Assembly: GCF_016411865.1 (NCBI RefSeq)
Contig: NZ_JAEKJA010000011.1
Coordinates: 180,240-244,239 of the forward strand
Source: Acuticoccus mangrovi
GTDB taxonomy: Bacteria > Pseudomonadota > Alphaproteobacteria > Rhizobiales > Amorphaceae
Length of the DNA: 64,000 nucleotides
Direction: 5' to 3'
Part shown: positions 9,010 through 16,855 of the stretch, one piece after another
Layout of the letters: each line of letters starts with the position of its first letter
Position numbering within the stretch: the stretch's first letter is position 1
Notes under the pieces: generated by a model
The model's database searches: none
What the model saw: only the letters and a program-made list of their open reading frames with translations
What the model was told of the DNA's origin: nothing
Position numbers and translations under genes: made by a program

Positions 9010-10188
9010 TCAGGCGAGCCCGCGCACCGCGAGCACCGCCGCCATGCGGTGGGCCGCCTCCTCCGGGTCGCGCAGCACGCGCGCCTTGTCGGCGAGGCGG
9101 AAGAGCTCGGCGAGGTGCAGCGTGGAGCGCGCGCTTTCCTGCCCGCCGACCATCGTGAAGTGGTCCTGCAGCCCGTTGAGGTAGGCGAGGAACACGACCC
9201 CGGTCTTATAGAAGCGCGTCGGCGCCGCGAAGATGTGGCGCGACAGCGGCACGGTGGGGGCGAGGATGTCGAAGAAGCGGTTGTCCGACCCTTCGGCGAG
9301 CGCCGCGAGCCCCGCCGAGGCGGCCGGCGCGATGGCGTCGAAAATGCCGAGGAGAGCGTCCGAGTAGCCTTCCTCGTCGCCGGCGATCAGCTCGGCGTAG
9401 TTGAAGTCGTCGCCGGTATACATGCGCACGTTGGCCGGAAGCCGGCGGCGCATCGCCACCTCCTTCTCCTTGGAGAGCAGCGAGACCTTGATGCCGTCGA
9501 TCTTGTCGGCATGGGCGGACAGGACGTCGAGGCACGTCTCCATCGCCAGCGTGTGGTCGTCGGAGCCCCAATAGCCGGCGAGCGCCGGGTCGAACATCTC
9601 GCCGAGCCAGTGGATGATCACCGGCGCCTTCACCTGGGACAGGATGCGCTCGTAGACGGTGACGTAGTCGCCGGGCCCGCGGGCGGCCTTGGCGAGCGCG
9701 CGGCTCGCCATCAGGATGATCTCGCCACCCTCCCCTTCCACGAAGGCGACCTGCTCCTCGTAGGCGCGGATCACGTCGTCGATGGTGACGTCGGGTCCGG
9801 GCTCCAGATGATCGGTGCCCGCCCCGCAGGCGATGCGCGGGTGATGCGGCGCGCGCGCCCGCGCCGCCGCCAGCGAGCGGCGGATCAGCTCCTGCGCCTC
9901 GGGCCAGGCGAGGCCCATGCCGCGCTGCGCCGTGTCCATCGCCTCGGCGACGCCGAGCCCGAGGTCCCACAGATATTCGCGAAAAGCGATGGTCCGCTCC
10001 CAGTCGATCGCCGGGGTGAGCCACGGGTCGTTGTCGGCGAGCGGATCGGCGACGACGTGCGCCGCCGCGAAGGCGACGCGGTTGAAATGGTGGTGGCCGC
10101 CGTTCATCAGCGCGGCGAAGTCGAGCGGCGCGCCCGTGGTGTAGGGCTCGAGCCGCCGGTCGACGGTGGGCAGCGCGATCGTCGCCAT
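9010..10188 (-). CDS. DUF993 (dihydrodipicolinate synthase-like) protein
   Basis: A 392-residue protein of the DUF993 family, which is related to DapA-type class I aldolases with a TIM-barrel fold. Recognisable stretches are GGHHHFNRVAFAAAHVVADP (residues 30-49), a barrel strand IACGAGTDHL, APVIIHWLGEMFDP, and the probable Schiff-base Lys strand IDGIKVSLLSKEKE. RMYTGDDFNYAELIAGD and FYKTGVVFLAYLNG follow. No activity is established for the family as far as I know. The ATG overlaps the stop of the upstream oxidoreductase by ATGA, so the pair is coupled. With an oxidoreductase and an isomerase it probably cleaves or dehydrates a sugar-derived keto acid. Confidence 0.85.
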   Translation of the reverse strand: MATIALPTVDRRLEPYTTGAPLDFAALMNGGHHHFNRVAFAAAHVVADPLADNDPWLTPAIDWERTIAFREYLWDLGLGVAEAMDTAQRGMGLAWPEAQELIRRSLAAARARAPHHPRIACGAGTDHLEPGPDVTIDDVIRAYEEQVAFVEGEGGEIILMASRALAKAARGPGDYVTVYERILSQVKAPVIIHWLGEMFDPALAGYWGSDDHTLAMETCLDVLSAHADKIDGIKVSLLSKEKEVAMRRRLPANVRMYTGDDFNYAELIAGDEEGYSDALLGIFDAIAPAASAGLAALAEGSDNRFFDILAPTVPLSRHIFAAPTRFYKTGVVFLAYLNGLQDHFTMVGGQESARSTLHLAELFRLADKARVLRDPEEAAHRMAAVLAVRGLA

Positions 10189-11381
10189 CAGCCTTCGAGC
10201 TCCGGCACGTCGAGCCAGCGGCGCTCCTTCCAGCTCTGCAGTCCGAGCTTGGCGAGCTGCACGCCCTTCACCCCCTCCATCAGGTCGTACTTCCAGGGCG
10301 CATCCTCCACGACGTGGCGGATGAACTCCTCCCACTGCACGCGGAAGCCGTTGGGATAGGGCTCGTTGTCGGGCACCTCGGCCCAGGTGTCGAAGAAGTC
10401 GATGGTCTGCGGAATGTCGGGGTTCCACACCGGCTTCGGCGTATTGACCCGCGCCTGGCTCCAGCACTTGGTGAGGCCGGCGACCGCCGAGCCGTGCGTG
10501 CCGTCCACCTGGAAGGTCACGAGATCGTCGCGCCGCACGCGCACCGCCCAGGACGAGTTGATGTGGGCGATCACCCCGCCCGCGAGCTCGAAGGTCGCGT
10601 AGGCGGCGTCGTCGGCGTCGGCCTCGTAGGGCTCGCCGTTCTCGTCCCAGCGGGTCGGGATGTGGGTGGCGCCGAGGCAGGAGACCGCCTTCACCTCGCC
10701 GAACAGGTTGTCGAGCACGTAGCGCCAGTGGCACAGCATATCGAGGATGATGCCGCCGCCGTCCTTCTCCCGATAGTTCCAGGAGGGGCGCTGGGCGGGC
10801 ATCCAGTCGCCCTCGAACACCCAGTAGCCGAACTCGCCCCGCACCGAGAGGATGCGGCCGAAGAAGCCCGCATCGATGAGCCGGCGCAGCTTCCTGAGGC
10901 CCGGCAGGAACAACTTGTCCTGCACCACGCCGTTCTTGACGCCCTTCTCGCGGGCGAGGCGGGCGACCGACAGCGCGTCGTCGATGTCGTCGGCGATGGG
11001 CTTCTCGCAATAGACGTGCTTGCCGGCCTCGATGGCTTTGCGCAGGAGGTCGCAGCGCATCAGCGTGGTGCCGGCGTCGAAGAAGACGGTGTCGTCGGCG
11101 TTGGCGAGGGCGCCGTCGAGATCCGACGTCCAGCGCTCGATGCCGTGCTCGGCGGCGAGGCGGGCGACCTTTTCCGCATTGCGGCCGACGAGGATCGGGT
11201 CCGGCATCACGCGGGTGCCGTCGGACAGGGGCACGCCGCCCTCGGCGCGAATCGCCGCGATGGAGCGGATGAGATGCTGGTTCATGCCCATGCGCCCGGT
11301 GACGCCGTGCATGATTATGCCGAGTCGCTTGGGCTGAAGCGCACCCTCGGTAGCGCCCGCAACGCGTGTCTGCTCGGTCAT
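10188..11381 (-). CDS. Gfo/Idh/MocA-family NAD(P)-dependent oxidoreductase
   Basis: A protein of about 397 residues that heads a three-gene operon. The N-terminal Rossmann fold (LGIIMHGVTGRMGMNQHL) is followed by FDAGTTLMRCDLL, the family signature YCEKPIADD (about residues 131-139) with the EKP lysine, and a C-terminal alpha/beta domain (GEFGYWVFEGDW, GGGIILDMLCHWRYV with the His of the GGG...H motif). Family members oxidise or reduce sugars, inositols and related polyols. ATG 11381 (MTEQTRV) is preferred because GGAAGG lies nine bases upstream; an ATG at 11390 sits directly on that site. Expression is probably controlled from the palindrome at 11430-11445. Confidence 0.9.
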   Translation of the reverse strand: MTEQTRVAGATEGALQPKRLGIIMHGVTGRMGMNQHLIRSIAAIRAEGGVPLSDGTRVMPDPILVGRNAEKVARLAAEHGIERWTSDLDGALANADDTVFFDAGTTLMRCDLLRKAIEAGKHVYCEKPIADDIDDALSVARLAREKGVKNGVVQDKLFLPGLRKLRRLIDAGFFGRILSVRGEFGYWVFEGDWMPAQRPSWNYREKDGGGIILDMLCHWRYVLDNLFGEVKAVSCLGATHIPTRWDENGEPYEADADDAAYATFELAGGVIAHINSSWAVRVRRDDLVTFQVDGTHGSAVAGLTKCWSQARVNTPKPVWNPDIPQTIDFFDTWAEVPDNEPYPNGFRVQWEEFIRHVVEDAPWKYDLMEGVKGVQLAKLGLQSWKERRWLDVPELEG

Positions 11382-11429
11382 CGGCCCCATCCTTCCCTGC
11401 GACCGGCCGCTTGTCTTCGCGACCTATAA

Positions 11430-11445
11430 GTAACCAATTGGTTAC
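11430..11445. promoter_or_regulatory. perfect 16-bp palindromic operator (GTAACCAATTGGTTAC)
   Basis: The sequence GTAACCAATTGGTTAC is its own reverse complement over all 16 bases. It lies 48 bp upstream of the oxidoreductase start and just upstream of a possible -10 element (TATAGG on the minus strand). This size and symmetry are typical of LacI-, GntR- or TetR-type binding sites. The matching regulator is not obvious: the nearest candidate is the TetR gene at 12.7-13.4 kb, on the same strand but separated by another gene. Confidence 0.72.
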
Positions 11446-11588
11446 GACTACAGCCGCAAGCCGGGTGGTGTCAAGCGGGAAAGCCGTTCGGTGCTGGCGC
11501 GCCTCGTCCGCCCCCGATAGGATCGGACGTCGTCCGGGCGGCCTCCTCCCGCGCCGTGCGGCCGGGCGGACAGGCAAAGCGGGCGGCG

Positions 11589-12713
11589 ATGGATCACGAC
11601 ATTTCGGAAGCTTCCAGCGGGCGCACCGTCGAGCAGCGGGCGGTCGACGTCGTCATCCGGCTCGGCGTGCTGGCGGTGCTGATCTACCTCGCGGTGTCGC
11701 TGATCCACCCGTTCCTCAGCATCCTCGTCTGGTCGGCGATCCTCACCGTCACCCTCTATCCGATCTATCGCTGGGGGAAGCGGATGCTGTTCGGCAGCGG
11801 AGCGCTGTCCGCCCTGGTCGTGACGCTCGTGAGCCTCGCTCTGGTGTTCGGGCCTCTCGCCATGCTGTGCGCGAGCTTCGTCCAGTCGCTCGAGGCGCTG
11901 GCGGCGGCGATCCACGGCAACACCCTCACGCTGCCGAAGCTGCCCGCCGGCATCGCCGGCATCCCCGTCATCGGCGACGACATCGTCCACTTCTGGGACC
12001 TCGCCTCGTCCGATCTCAGCGGGTTCATGCGCGAATATGGCCAGATGCTGGTGGTGCCCGGCGAGTGGATGCTCGGTATCATCGCCTCGCTCGCGGGGGT
12101 GATCGCCGTCGTCGCCCTCGCGGTGGTGATCTCCGCCTTCCTCTACGCCCCCGGACCGCGCCTCGTGGAGGGAACGCGCTCGCTCATCCTGCCCGTCGCC
12201 GGGTCGAACGGGATCCATTTTCTCGACCTCGCGGGTGCCACCATCCGCAACGTGGCGCGCGGCGTGGTGGGCGTGTCCGTGCTCGAGGCGCTGGTGATCG
12301 GGGTCGTCTTCCTCGCCGCCGAGGTGCCGCATGTCGGCATCCTCACCCTCGCGGCGCTGGTGGTCTCGGTGGCGCAGATCGGCAGCGGCGTCGTCGTCGT
12401 GCCGGTGGCGATCTGGGCGTGGTTCGCGCTCGACCCGCTGACCGCCGCCTTCCTCTCGGTGGCCGCCCTGCCGATCTTCATGATCCAGCCGGTGCTGCGG
12501 CCGATCATCATGGGGCAGCGCTCCGAAACCCCGGTGCTCGTGATCTTCCTCGGCCTGTTCGGCGGCGTGATCGCCTACGGCCTGCCCGGGCTCTTCATCG
12601 GCCCGGTGGTGCTCGCCGTGCTGTTCGACCTCGTCCACGAGTGGATCCGCGCACGCAGCGCGGCCGACGCGGAGGCGCCGCCCGTCCCGGTCAGGGCCGC
12701 AGATAGCCCATGA
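11589..12713 (+). CDS. AI-2E family (PerM/UPF0118) transporter
   Basis: An inner-membrane protein of about 374 residues with roughly eight hydrophobic helices. The N-terminal pair (VLIYLAVSLIHPFLSILVWS) and the C-terminal block with ALVVSVAQIGSGVVVVPVAI, PIFMIQPVLRPIIMGQRSETP and GLPGLFIGPVVLAVLFDLVHEW are the usual AI-2E exporter signatures. A soluble stretch of about 60 residues lies between helices 3 and 4. Members export AI-2 or act as Na+/H+ antiporters; the role here is open. ATG 11589 (MDHDISEAS) is chosen over 11556. Its 3' end overlaps the converging TetR gene by 23 bp. Confidence 0.88.
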   Translation: MDHDISEASSGRTVEQRAVDVVIRLGVLAVLIYLAVSLIHPFLSILVWSAILTVTLYPIYRWGKRMLFGSGALSALVVTLVSLALVFGPLAMLCASFVQSLEALAAAIHGNTLTLPKLPAGIAGIPVIGDDIVHFWDLASSDLSGFMREYGQMLVVPGEWMLGIIASLAGVIAVVALAVVISAFLYAPGPRLVEGTRSLILPVAGSNGIHFLDLAGATIRNVARGVVGVSVLEALVIGVVFLAAEVPHVGILTLAALVVSVAQIGSGVVVVPVAIWAWFALDPLTAAFLSVAALPIFMIQPVLRPIIMGQRSETPVLVIFLGLFGGVIAYGLPGLFIGPVVLAVLFDLVHEWIRARSAADAEAPPVPVRAADSP

Positions 12714-13368
12714 TCACGTCGGCGGAGTGCTCGCGCCGCGCCGCGAGGGCGGCGCTGTCGCCGAGGTCGCGGCCGAAGATCGTCGACAGCGTGTGCTGGT
12801 TGGACAGGTAGAAGAAACCGAGTGCGGCGATAGAAATGTAGAGCTGCACCGCGTCGACGTCGCGGCGGAAGGTGCCGGCCTCGGCGCCGCGCGCCAACAG
12901 GGCGGCGAGCGTGTCGATCAGCGGCGAGTGCATCTCGCGGATCTTGTCGGAGGTCTTGAGATGGACCGCCTTGTGCATGTTCTCGTTGTTGAGAAGGCTC
13001 AGGAACTCGGGGTTCTCGACGTAGTAGTCCCAGGTGAAGAGCACCAGCCGGCGCACCCCCTCGGACGGGTCGAGATGGTCGAGCTCCAGTTCCCGTTCGG
13101 CGGAGCGGATGCGGGCATAGGCGTTCTCGAGGACGGCGAGGAAGAGCCCCTCCTTGTTGCCGTAGTAGTGATAGAGCATCCGCTTGTTGATGCCGGCGCG
13201 GGCGGCCACCTCGTTGACGCTCGCCCCGCCGAAGCCGTGCGCGGTGAACTCGACCGTCGCGGCGTCGAGAATCGCGGCGCGGCTCCTCCCGGCATCGCGC
13301 GTCGCGGGGCGGGCCTTGGGTCGCCCCGCCGGCTTTGCGGCCTGTGCGTCCACGTCGCGTCCTTCCAT
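12691..13368 (-). CDS. TetR/AcrR-family transcriptional regulator
   Basis: A regulator of about 225 residues. The N-terminal domain holds the TetR helix-turn-helix (ASVNEVAARAGINKRMLYHY, about residues 43-62) followed by YGNKEGLFLAVLE. The all-helical C-terminal ligand domain (LVLFTWDYYVENPEFLSLLN) resembles TetR proteins with a TetR_C-type pocket of the RutR kind. ATG 13368 (MEGRDVDAQ) is preferred over 13464, whose extension shows no family match. The Lys/Arg/Ala-rich leader of about 30 residues before the HTH is common in this group. It is divergent from the leucine-dehydrogenase-like gene (144 bp apart) and convergent with the AI-2E gene, so either could be a target. Confidence 0.9.
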   Translation of the reverse strand: MEGRDVDAQAAKPAGRPKARPATRDAGRSRAAILDAATVEFTAHGFGGASVNEVAARAGINKRMLYHYYGNKEGLFLAVLENAYARIRSAERELELDHLDPSEGVRRLVLFTWDYYVENPEFLSLLNNENMHKAVHLKTSDKIREMHSPLIDTLAALLARGAEAGTFRRDVDAVQLYISIAALGFFYLSNQHTLSTIFGRDLGDSAALAARREHSADVIMGYLRP

Positions 13369-13511
13369 CGTGCCGATACGCAGCGCCCCGCTGTCGGCGC
13401 CCGGTGGGGGCCGGCACTGGCGTCCCACCGCGTGCAGCGTAAAGTCATGCAGGGGCGGTGACAATTCGGGGCGCGAGCCTCCTCCCCACCCCGAGAGATC
13501 CGAGGACGCCG

Positions 13512-14543
13512 ATGTTCGACCATCCTTCCTTCGACAACCACGAGCGCGTGGTGTTCGCGACCCATCCAGCGAGCGGGCTCAACGCCATCGTCGCCATCCA
13601 CGACACCACGCGCGGTCCCGCCCTCGGCGGCTGCCGCGTCTGGCCCTACGAGAGCGACGCCGCCGCCGTCACCGACGCGCTGCGCCTGTCGCGGGGGATG
13701 ACCTACAAGTCCGCGATGGCGGAGCTGCCGCTCGGCGGCGGCAAGACCGTCGTCGTGGTGCCGCGCCGGGGCGCCGCCTCGCGCGAGCTCTTCCGCGCCC
13801 TGGGCCGCGTGGTCGAGGAGCTGTCGGGCACCTACGTGGTCGCCGAGGACGTCGGCTCCTCGCCGGCCGACATGAGCGAGGTGCGGATCGAGACGCGGCA
13901 CGTCACCGGGCTCGACACCGCCGCCGGCGGCACCGGCGACCCCTCCCCCAACACCGCCTACGGCGTGTTCATGGGGGTGAGGGCGACGGCGAAGACCGCC
14001 TTCGGCAGCGACCTCTCCGGCGTGCACGTCGCCGTTCAGGGCCTCGGCAATGTCGGCTTCAACCTTGCCCGCCACCTCCACGCTGCGGGCGCGCGGCTGA
14101 CCGTCGCCGACATCTCCGAGGAGCGGGTCGCCGCCGCCTGCGAGGCGTTCGAAGCGCGCGCCGTGGCGCCGGACGAGATCGCCGGCCTGTCGGCCGACAT
14201 CTTCTCGCCCAACGCGCTGGGAGCCGGGCTCAACGCCGACACGATCCCGCGCCTCAAGGTGGCGGCGGTCGCCGGCGGCGCCAACAATCAGCTCGCCACC
14301 ACCGAGGACGGCCTCGCCCTTCACCGCCGTGGCATCCTCTATGCACCCGACTACGTCATCAACGCGGGTGGTGTCATCCAGATGTGCGGCGAGTATTACG
14401 GGTGGATCGTCGACGAGGTGGAGCAGCGCGTGGAGGCGATCGGGCCGCGGCTCGAAACCGTCTTCGCGGAGGCGATGGGAAGCGATACGCCTCCGGGCGT
14501 GATCGCCGATCGCATGGCGGAGGCCCGCTTCCGCCACGACTGA
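13512..14543 (+). CDS. Leu/Phe/Val (Glu-family) amino acid dehydrogenase, probably leucine dehydrogenase
   Basis: A 343-residue NAD-dependent enzyme that oxidatively deaminates branched-chain or aromatic L-amino acids. It carries the substrate- and catalytic-lysine block GMTYKSAMAELPLGGGKTVV (about residues 63-82), the catalytic-Asp region VVAEDVGSSPADM, GGTGDPSPNTAYGVFMGV and the NAD fold VQGLGNVGFNLARHLHAAG (about 177-195). The C-terminal VAGGANNQLA and DYVINAGGVIQM are also family hallmarks. The length is slightly below the usual 360-370. ATG 13512 has a GAGGAC box just upstream. It is divergent from the TetR gene, a possible regulator. Confidence 0.92.
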   Translation: MFDHPSFDNHERVVFATHPASGLNAIVAIHDTTRGPALGGCRVWPYESDAAAVTDALRLSRGMTYKSAMAELPLGGGKTVVVVPRRGAASRELFRALGRVVEELSGTYVVAEDVGSSPADMSEVRIETRHVTGLDTAAGGTGDPSPNTAYGVFMGVRATAKTAFGSDLSGVHVAVQGLGNVGFNLARHLHAAGARLTVADISEERVAAACEAFEARAVAPDEIAGLSADIFSPNALGAGLNADTIPRLKVAAVAGGANNQLATTEDGLALHRRGILYAPDYVINAGGVIQMCGEYYGWIVDEVEQRVEAIGPRLETVFAEAMGSDTPPGVIADRMAEARFRHD

Positions 14544-14595
14544 CAGGCGGCGCAACGATGGCCCCGGCGCGGACCGGACGACAAAGAGGCGAGGC

Positions 14596-15666
14596 TTGAG
14601 CGTAGTGGACGAGGGCACCCTCCCGGCGGACGGGGTGAGGATCGCGGACGACATCACCCCCACGCCCGACGACGACGGACCGGACGCGTCGACGCGCCGT
14701 CCGCGCGAGACCCCTTTCCACATCACCCGCAACGTGCCCGAGGGCGCGCCCGGGGTGATGGCGGGCGACCGGCCGCTCACCCTCGTCGTCCTCGGCAACG
14801 CCCGCGGCGGCACCACCATGACGGCGGGCGTCGCCCAGTTCTTCGGCGTCGAGTTCGGCAACCGCGTCGACGATCGGGCGGAGGACGTCGAGATCAACGC
14901 CGTGGTCCACGGCATGCGGCGCGGGCTCGCGGTGTGGCGCCTGCCGGCGGCGCGACGCGCGTTCTCCCGCATCCTCGCCGAGCGGCGGGCGCGGTGGCGC
15001 CAGTTCGGCTTCAAGTGCCCGAGCATCGCCCCGGTCCTCGGCACCCTCGCCCCCCGCATCCCGGACGCGGCCTACGTGCTCGTGATCCGCAACCCGCTCA
15101 CCACCGCCTTCAGCGCCGAGCGCTATCGCGGCACGGGTTGGCTGCGGTCCTTCTTCTTCGCCTCGGCGGTGCAGGCCCTCTACATGCGCTTCGTGGCGCG
15201 GACCGATCGGCCGGTGTTCGTCTTCTCCTACGAAGGCGCGCTCCAGAAGCCCGAGGCGTTCATCGACGCCTTCGAGGCCTTCCTCGGAGTGGAGACGCCG
15301 CGCGACATCCGCCGCCAGATCTTCGCCTACGTGGATCCCGCCGCCGGTTACCGCGCGACCCGCCGCTATCGCGGCTCGATCGACAAGATCACCAGTCGGC
15401 GCATGCACGGCTGGGCGGCCGACCTCGTCGAACCCCAGCGGCCGCTCACCATCGAGATCCGCATCGGCGACATCGTGCTCGCGACGGTGAAGGCGGACGA
15501 CGAGCGGCCTGACGTCGCCGCCGCCGGCCACCACCCCACCGGCGCCTGCGGCTTCAACGTGACGTTCGAGTGGGAACTCTCCGAGCGGGACATGGCGGCG
15601 GTGCGCCTCCACGTCCCCGAAGCCAAGCGCGACGTCGCCCTATGGTCGGAAGAGGGCGTCGGGTAG
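14596..15666 (+). CDS. sulfotransferase-like protein with C-terminal beta-sandwich-like domain
   Basis: A 356-residue protein. Residues 55-80 hold a 5'-phosphosulfate loop (LVVLGNARGGTTMTAGVAQF; GxxRGGTT), and VLVIRNPLTTAFSAERY is a fair match to the 3'-phosphate-binding segment, so PAPS-dependent sulfation is likely. From about residue 258 a separate piece begins (GSIDKITSRRMHGWAADL ... GACGFNVTFEW). It resembles a beta-rich module often appended to bacterial glycosyl- and sulfotransferases (xG(W/Y)A ... R.DV ... GF). The start is TTG 14596 with GAGG six bases upstream; a GTG at 14605 is possible. It lies 52 bp after the dehydrogenase gene. The acceptor is unknown. Confidence 0.8.
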   Translation: MSVVDEGTLPADGVRIADDITPTPDDDGPDASTRRPRETPFHITRNVPEGAPGVMAGDRPLTLVVLGNARGGTTMTAGVAQFFGVEFGNRVDDRAEDVEINAVVHGMRRGLAVWRLPAARRAFSRILAERRARWRQFGFKCPSIAPVLGTLAPRIPDAAYVLVIRNPLTTAFSAERYRGTGWLRSFFFASAVQALYMRFVARTDRPVFVFSYEGALQKPEAFIDAFEAFLGVETPRDIRRQIFAYVDPAAGYRATRRYRGSIDKITSRRMHGWAADLVEPQRPLTIEIRIGDIVLATVKADDERPDVAAAGHHPTGACGFNVTFEWELSERDMAAVRLHVPEAKRDVALWSEEGVG

Positions 15667-16435
15667 CCGCGCGTCCGGATGACTTGGGCGTTCGTTCGGG
15701 CACCCCCAGTGCCGTCTCGGCCGGCGTATTGACGGACGAGGAAGGCGCCGCGACGGTCCGCCCCAGCGATCGGCACCTCGACACCTCCCGTCGATAGCGC
15801 CCGACCGACCCTCACCCGATGGATCGCTTCGTTCGACAGCCCGAAGTGGAAGTGGCTCGGTCTGTCCGCCCGTCGGCGCCGCTCGCCGCGAGGCCCTCAT
15901 TCAGGACGTCGACGCTGGTGGCTGGTCAGGCTCTTGAGGCCGTAGGCCGCGCCCCGATTCCCGCGGAGTCACGGGCGGTGAAGCGATTGACATCGAACAA
16001 GGTCTCGAGCGCGTCGCGACTGTCGATCAGCCTATAGTCGAGGTCGGCGACTTCGGTGAGATTCGAGGGGGTCCGATCGACCGACACGATCCGGCCGCGC
16101 CGCCGGGAGACGCGGGCCGCGGTCGGGACGCGCCGGCAGGGAGCGCGATAAGGCCCGTTCTCTCCGCGATGTCGCTGGATTCCGCCAACGTCATCCGGAC
16201 ACCAGGCGGAAGAGAGCGACGTCGTTCGCCTCGGCGTCGAATTTCGGCAGAACACCTGCGCCCGCAGGCCTTGCAAGAGCGGCTCGCGCACCGCGGATGG
16301 GGTTGGGCGCCCATCGTCCTGCGCTCGCGCGTGACGTTGCCGCCAAAGCCCGCCGCCACGCATTGGCCGGACCCCGGGTCGCAGTGCGCACCAGGGGTCC
16401 CCTCGAAGAGCAGGCCTTTGAGCTGCGACCCCGGC
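15667..16435. other. 769-bp gene-free stretch, possibly a decayed gene
   Basis: No intact gene with family resemblance was found here. On the minus strand, short coding-like segments occur in different frames: one near 16190-16255 (KFDAEANDVALFRLVSG) and one near 15926-16080 (TEVADLDYRLIDSRDALETL). They cannot be joined without frameshifts and I cannot assign a family. A pseudogene is possible; chance open frames in high-GC DNA are the alternative. No hairpin terminator or clear promoter stood out. Confidence 0.3.
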
Positions 16436-16855
16436 TCAGAGGCGGCGGGCGAGCACCAGGCGCTCCTCGGTCTCGTAGCCGAGGGCGCGGTAGAAGGCGG
16501 CGACGGCGGCGTTCTCGGGCCGCACCATCAGGTTGAGCTTCGGCACGCCGCGGGCCGCGAGCCAGCTCTCGGCCGCCGCCATGATGGCGCGGCCGTGCCC
16601 CTTGCGGCCGTGCGCGGGATCGACGGCGACGTAGTAGACGGCGCCACGGTGGCCGTCGTGCCCCACCATCACCGAGGCGGCGACGGTCCCCGCGACGCGG
16701 CCGATCAGCACCGTGGAGGCGGGTCCCGCCGCGGCGAAGCGAATGTCGGCGGTCGGATCGTTCCAGGGGCGGGTGAGGCCGCACCTCTCCCAAAGGGCGG
16801 CGAGCGCCGCGACGGTGGCCTCGTCCGGCACCGCGGCGATCTCGGCGATCTCCAT
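16436..16855 (-). CDS. GNAT-family N-acetyltransferase (YpeA-like)
   Basis: A 139-residue single-domain acetyltransferase. Features in order: LWERCGLTRPWNDPTADIRF near the N-terminus as in YpeA-type proteins, the central strands TVLIGRVAGTVAASVMVGHD, and the acetyl-CoA pyrophosphate loop PAHGRKGHGRAIMAAAESWL (about residues 80-99). KLNLMVRPENAAVAAFYRALGY is the usual strand-helix end. The substrate is unknown. The ATG overlaps the stop of the upstream HisD-like gene by 4 bp, so it is the last gene of a coupled group. Confidence 0.9.
   Translation of the reverse strand: MEIAEIAAVPDEATVAALAALWERCGLTRPWNDPTADIRFAAAGPASTVLIGRVAGTVAASVMVGHDGHRGAVYYVAVDPAHGRKGHGRAIMAAAESWLAARGVPKLNLMVRPENAAVAAFYRALGYETEERLVLARRL

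Noticed and set aside
10189..11577. Apparent fusion of an Arg/His-rich region to the DUF993 protein
   Set aside because: The upstream part is antisense-frame shadow of the oxidoreductase gene. DUF993 starts at 10188 with an ATGA overlap.
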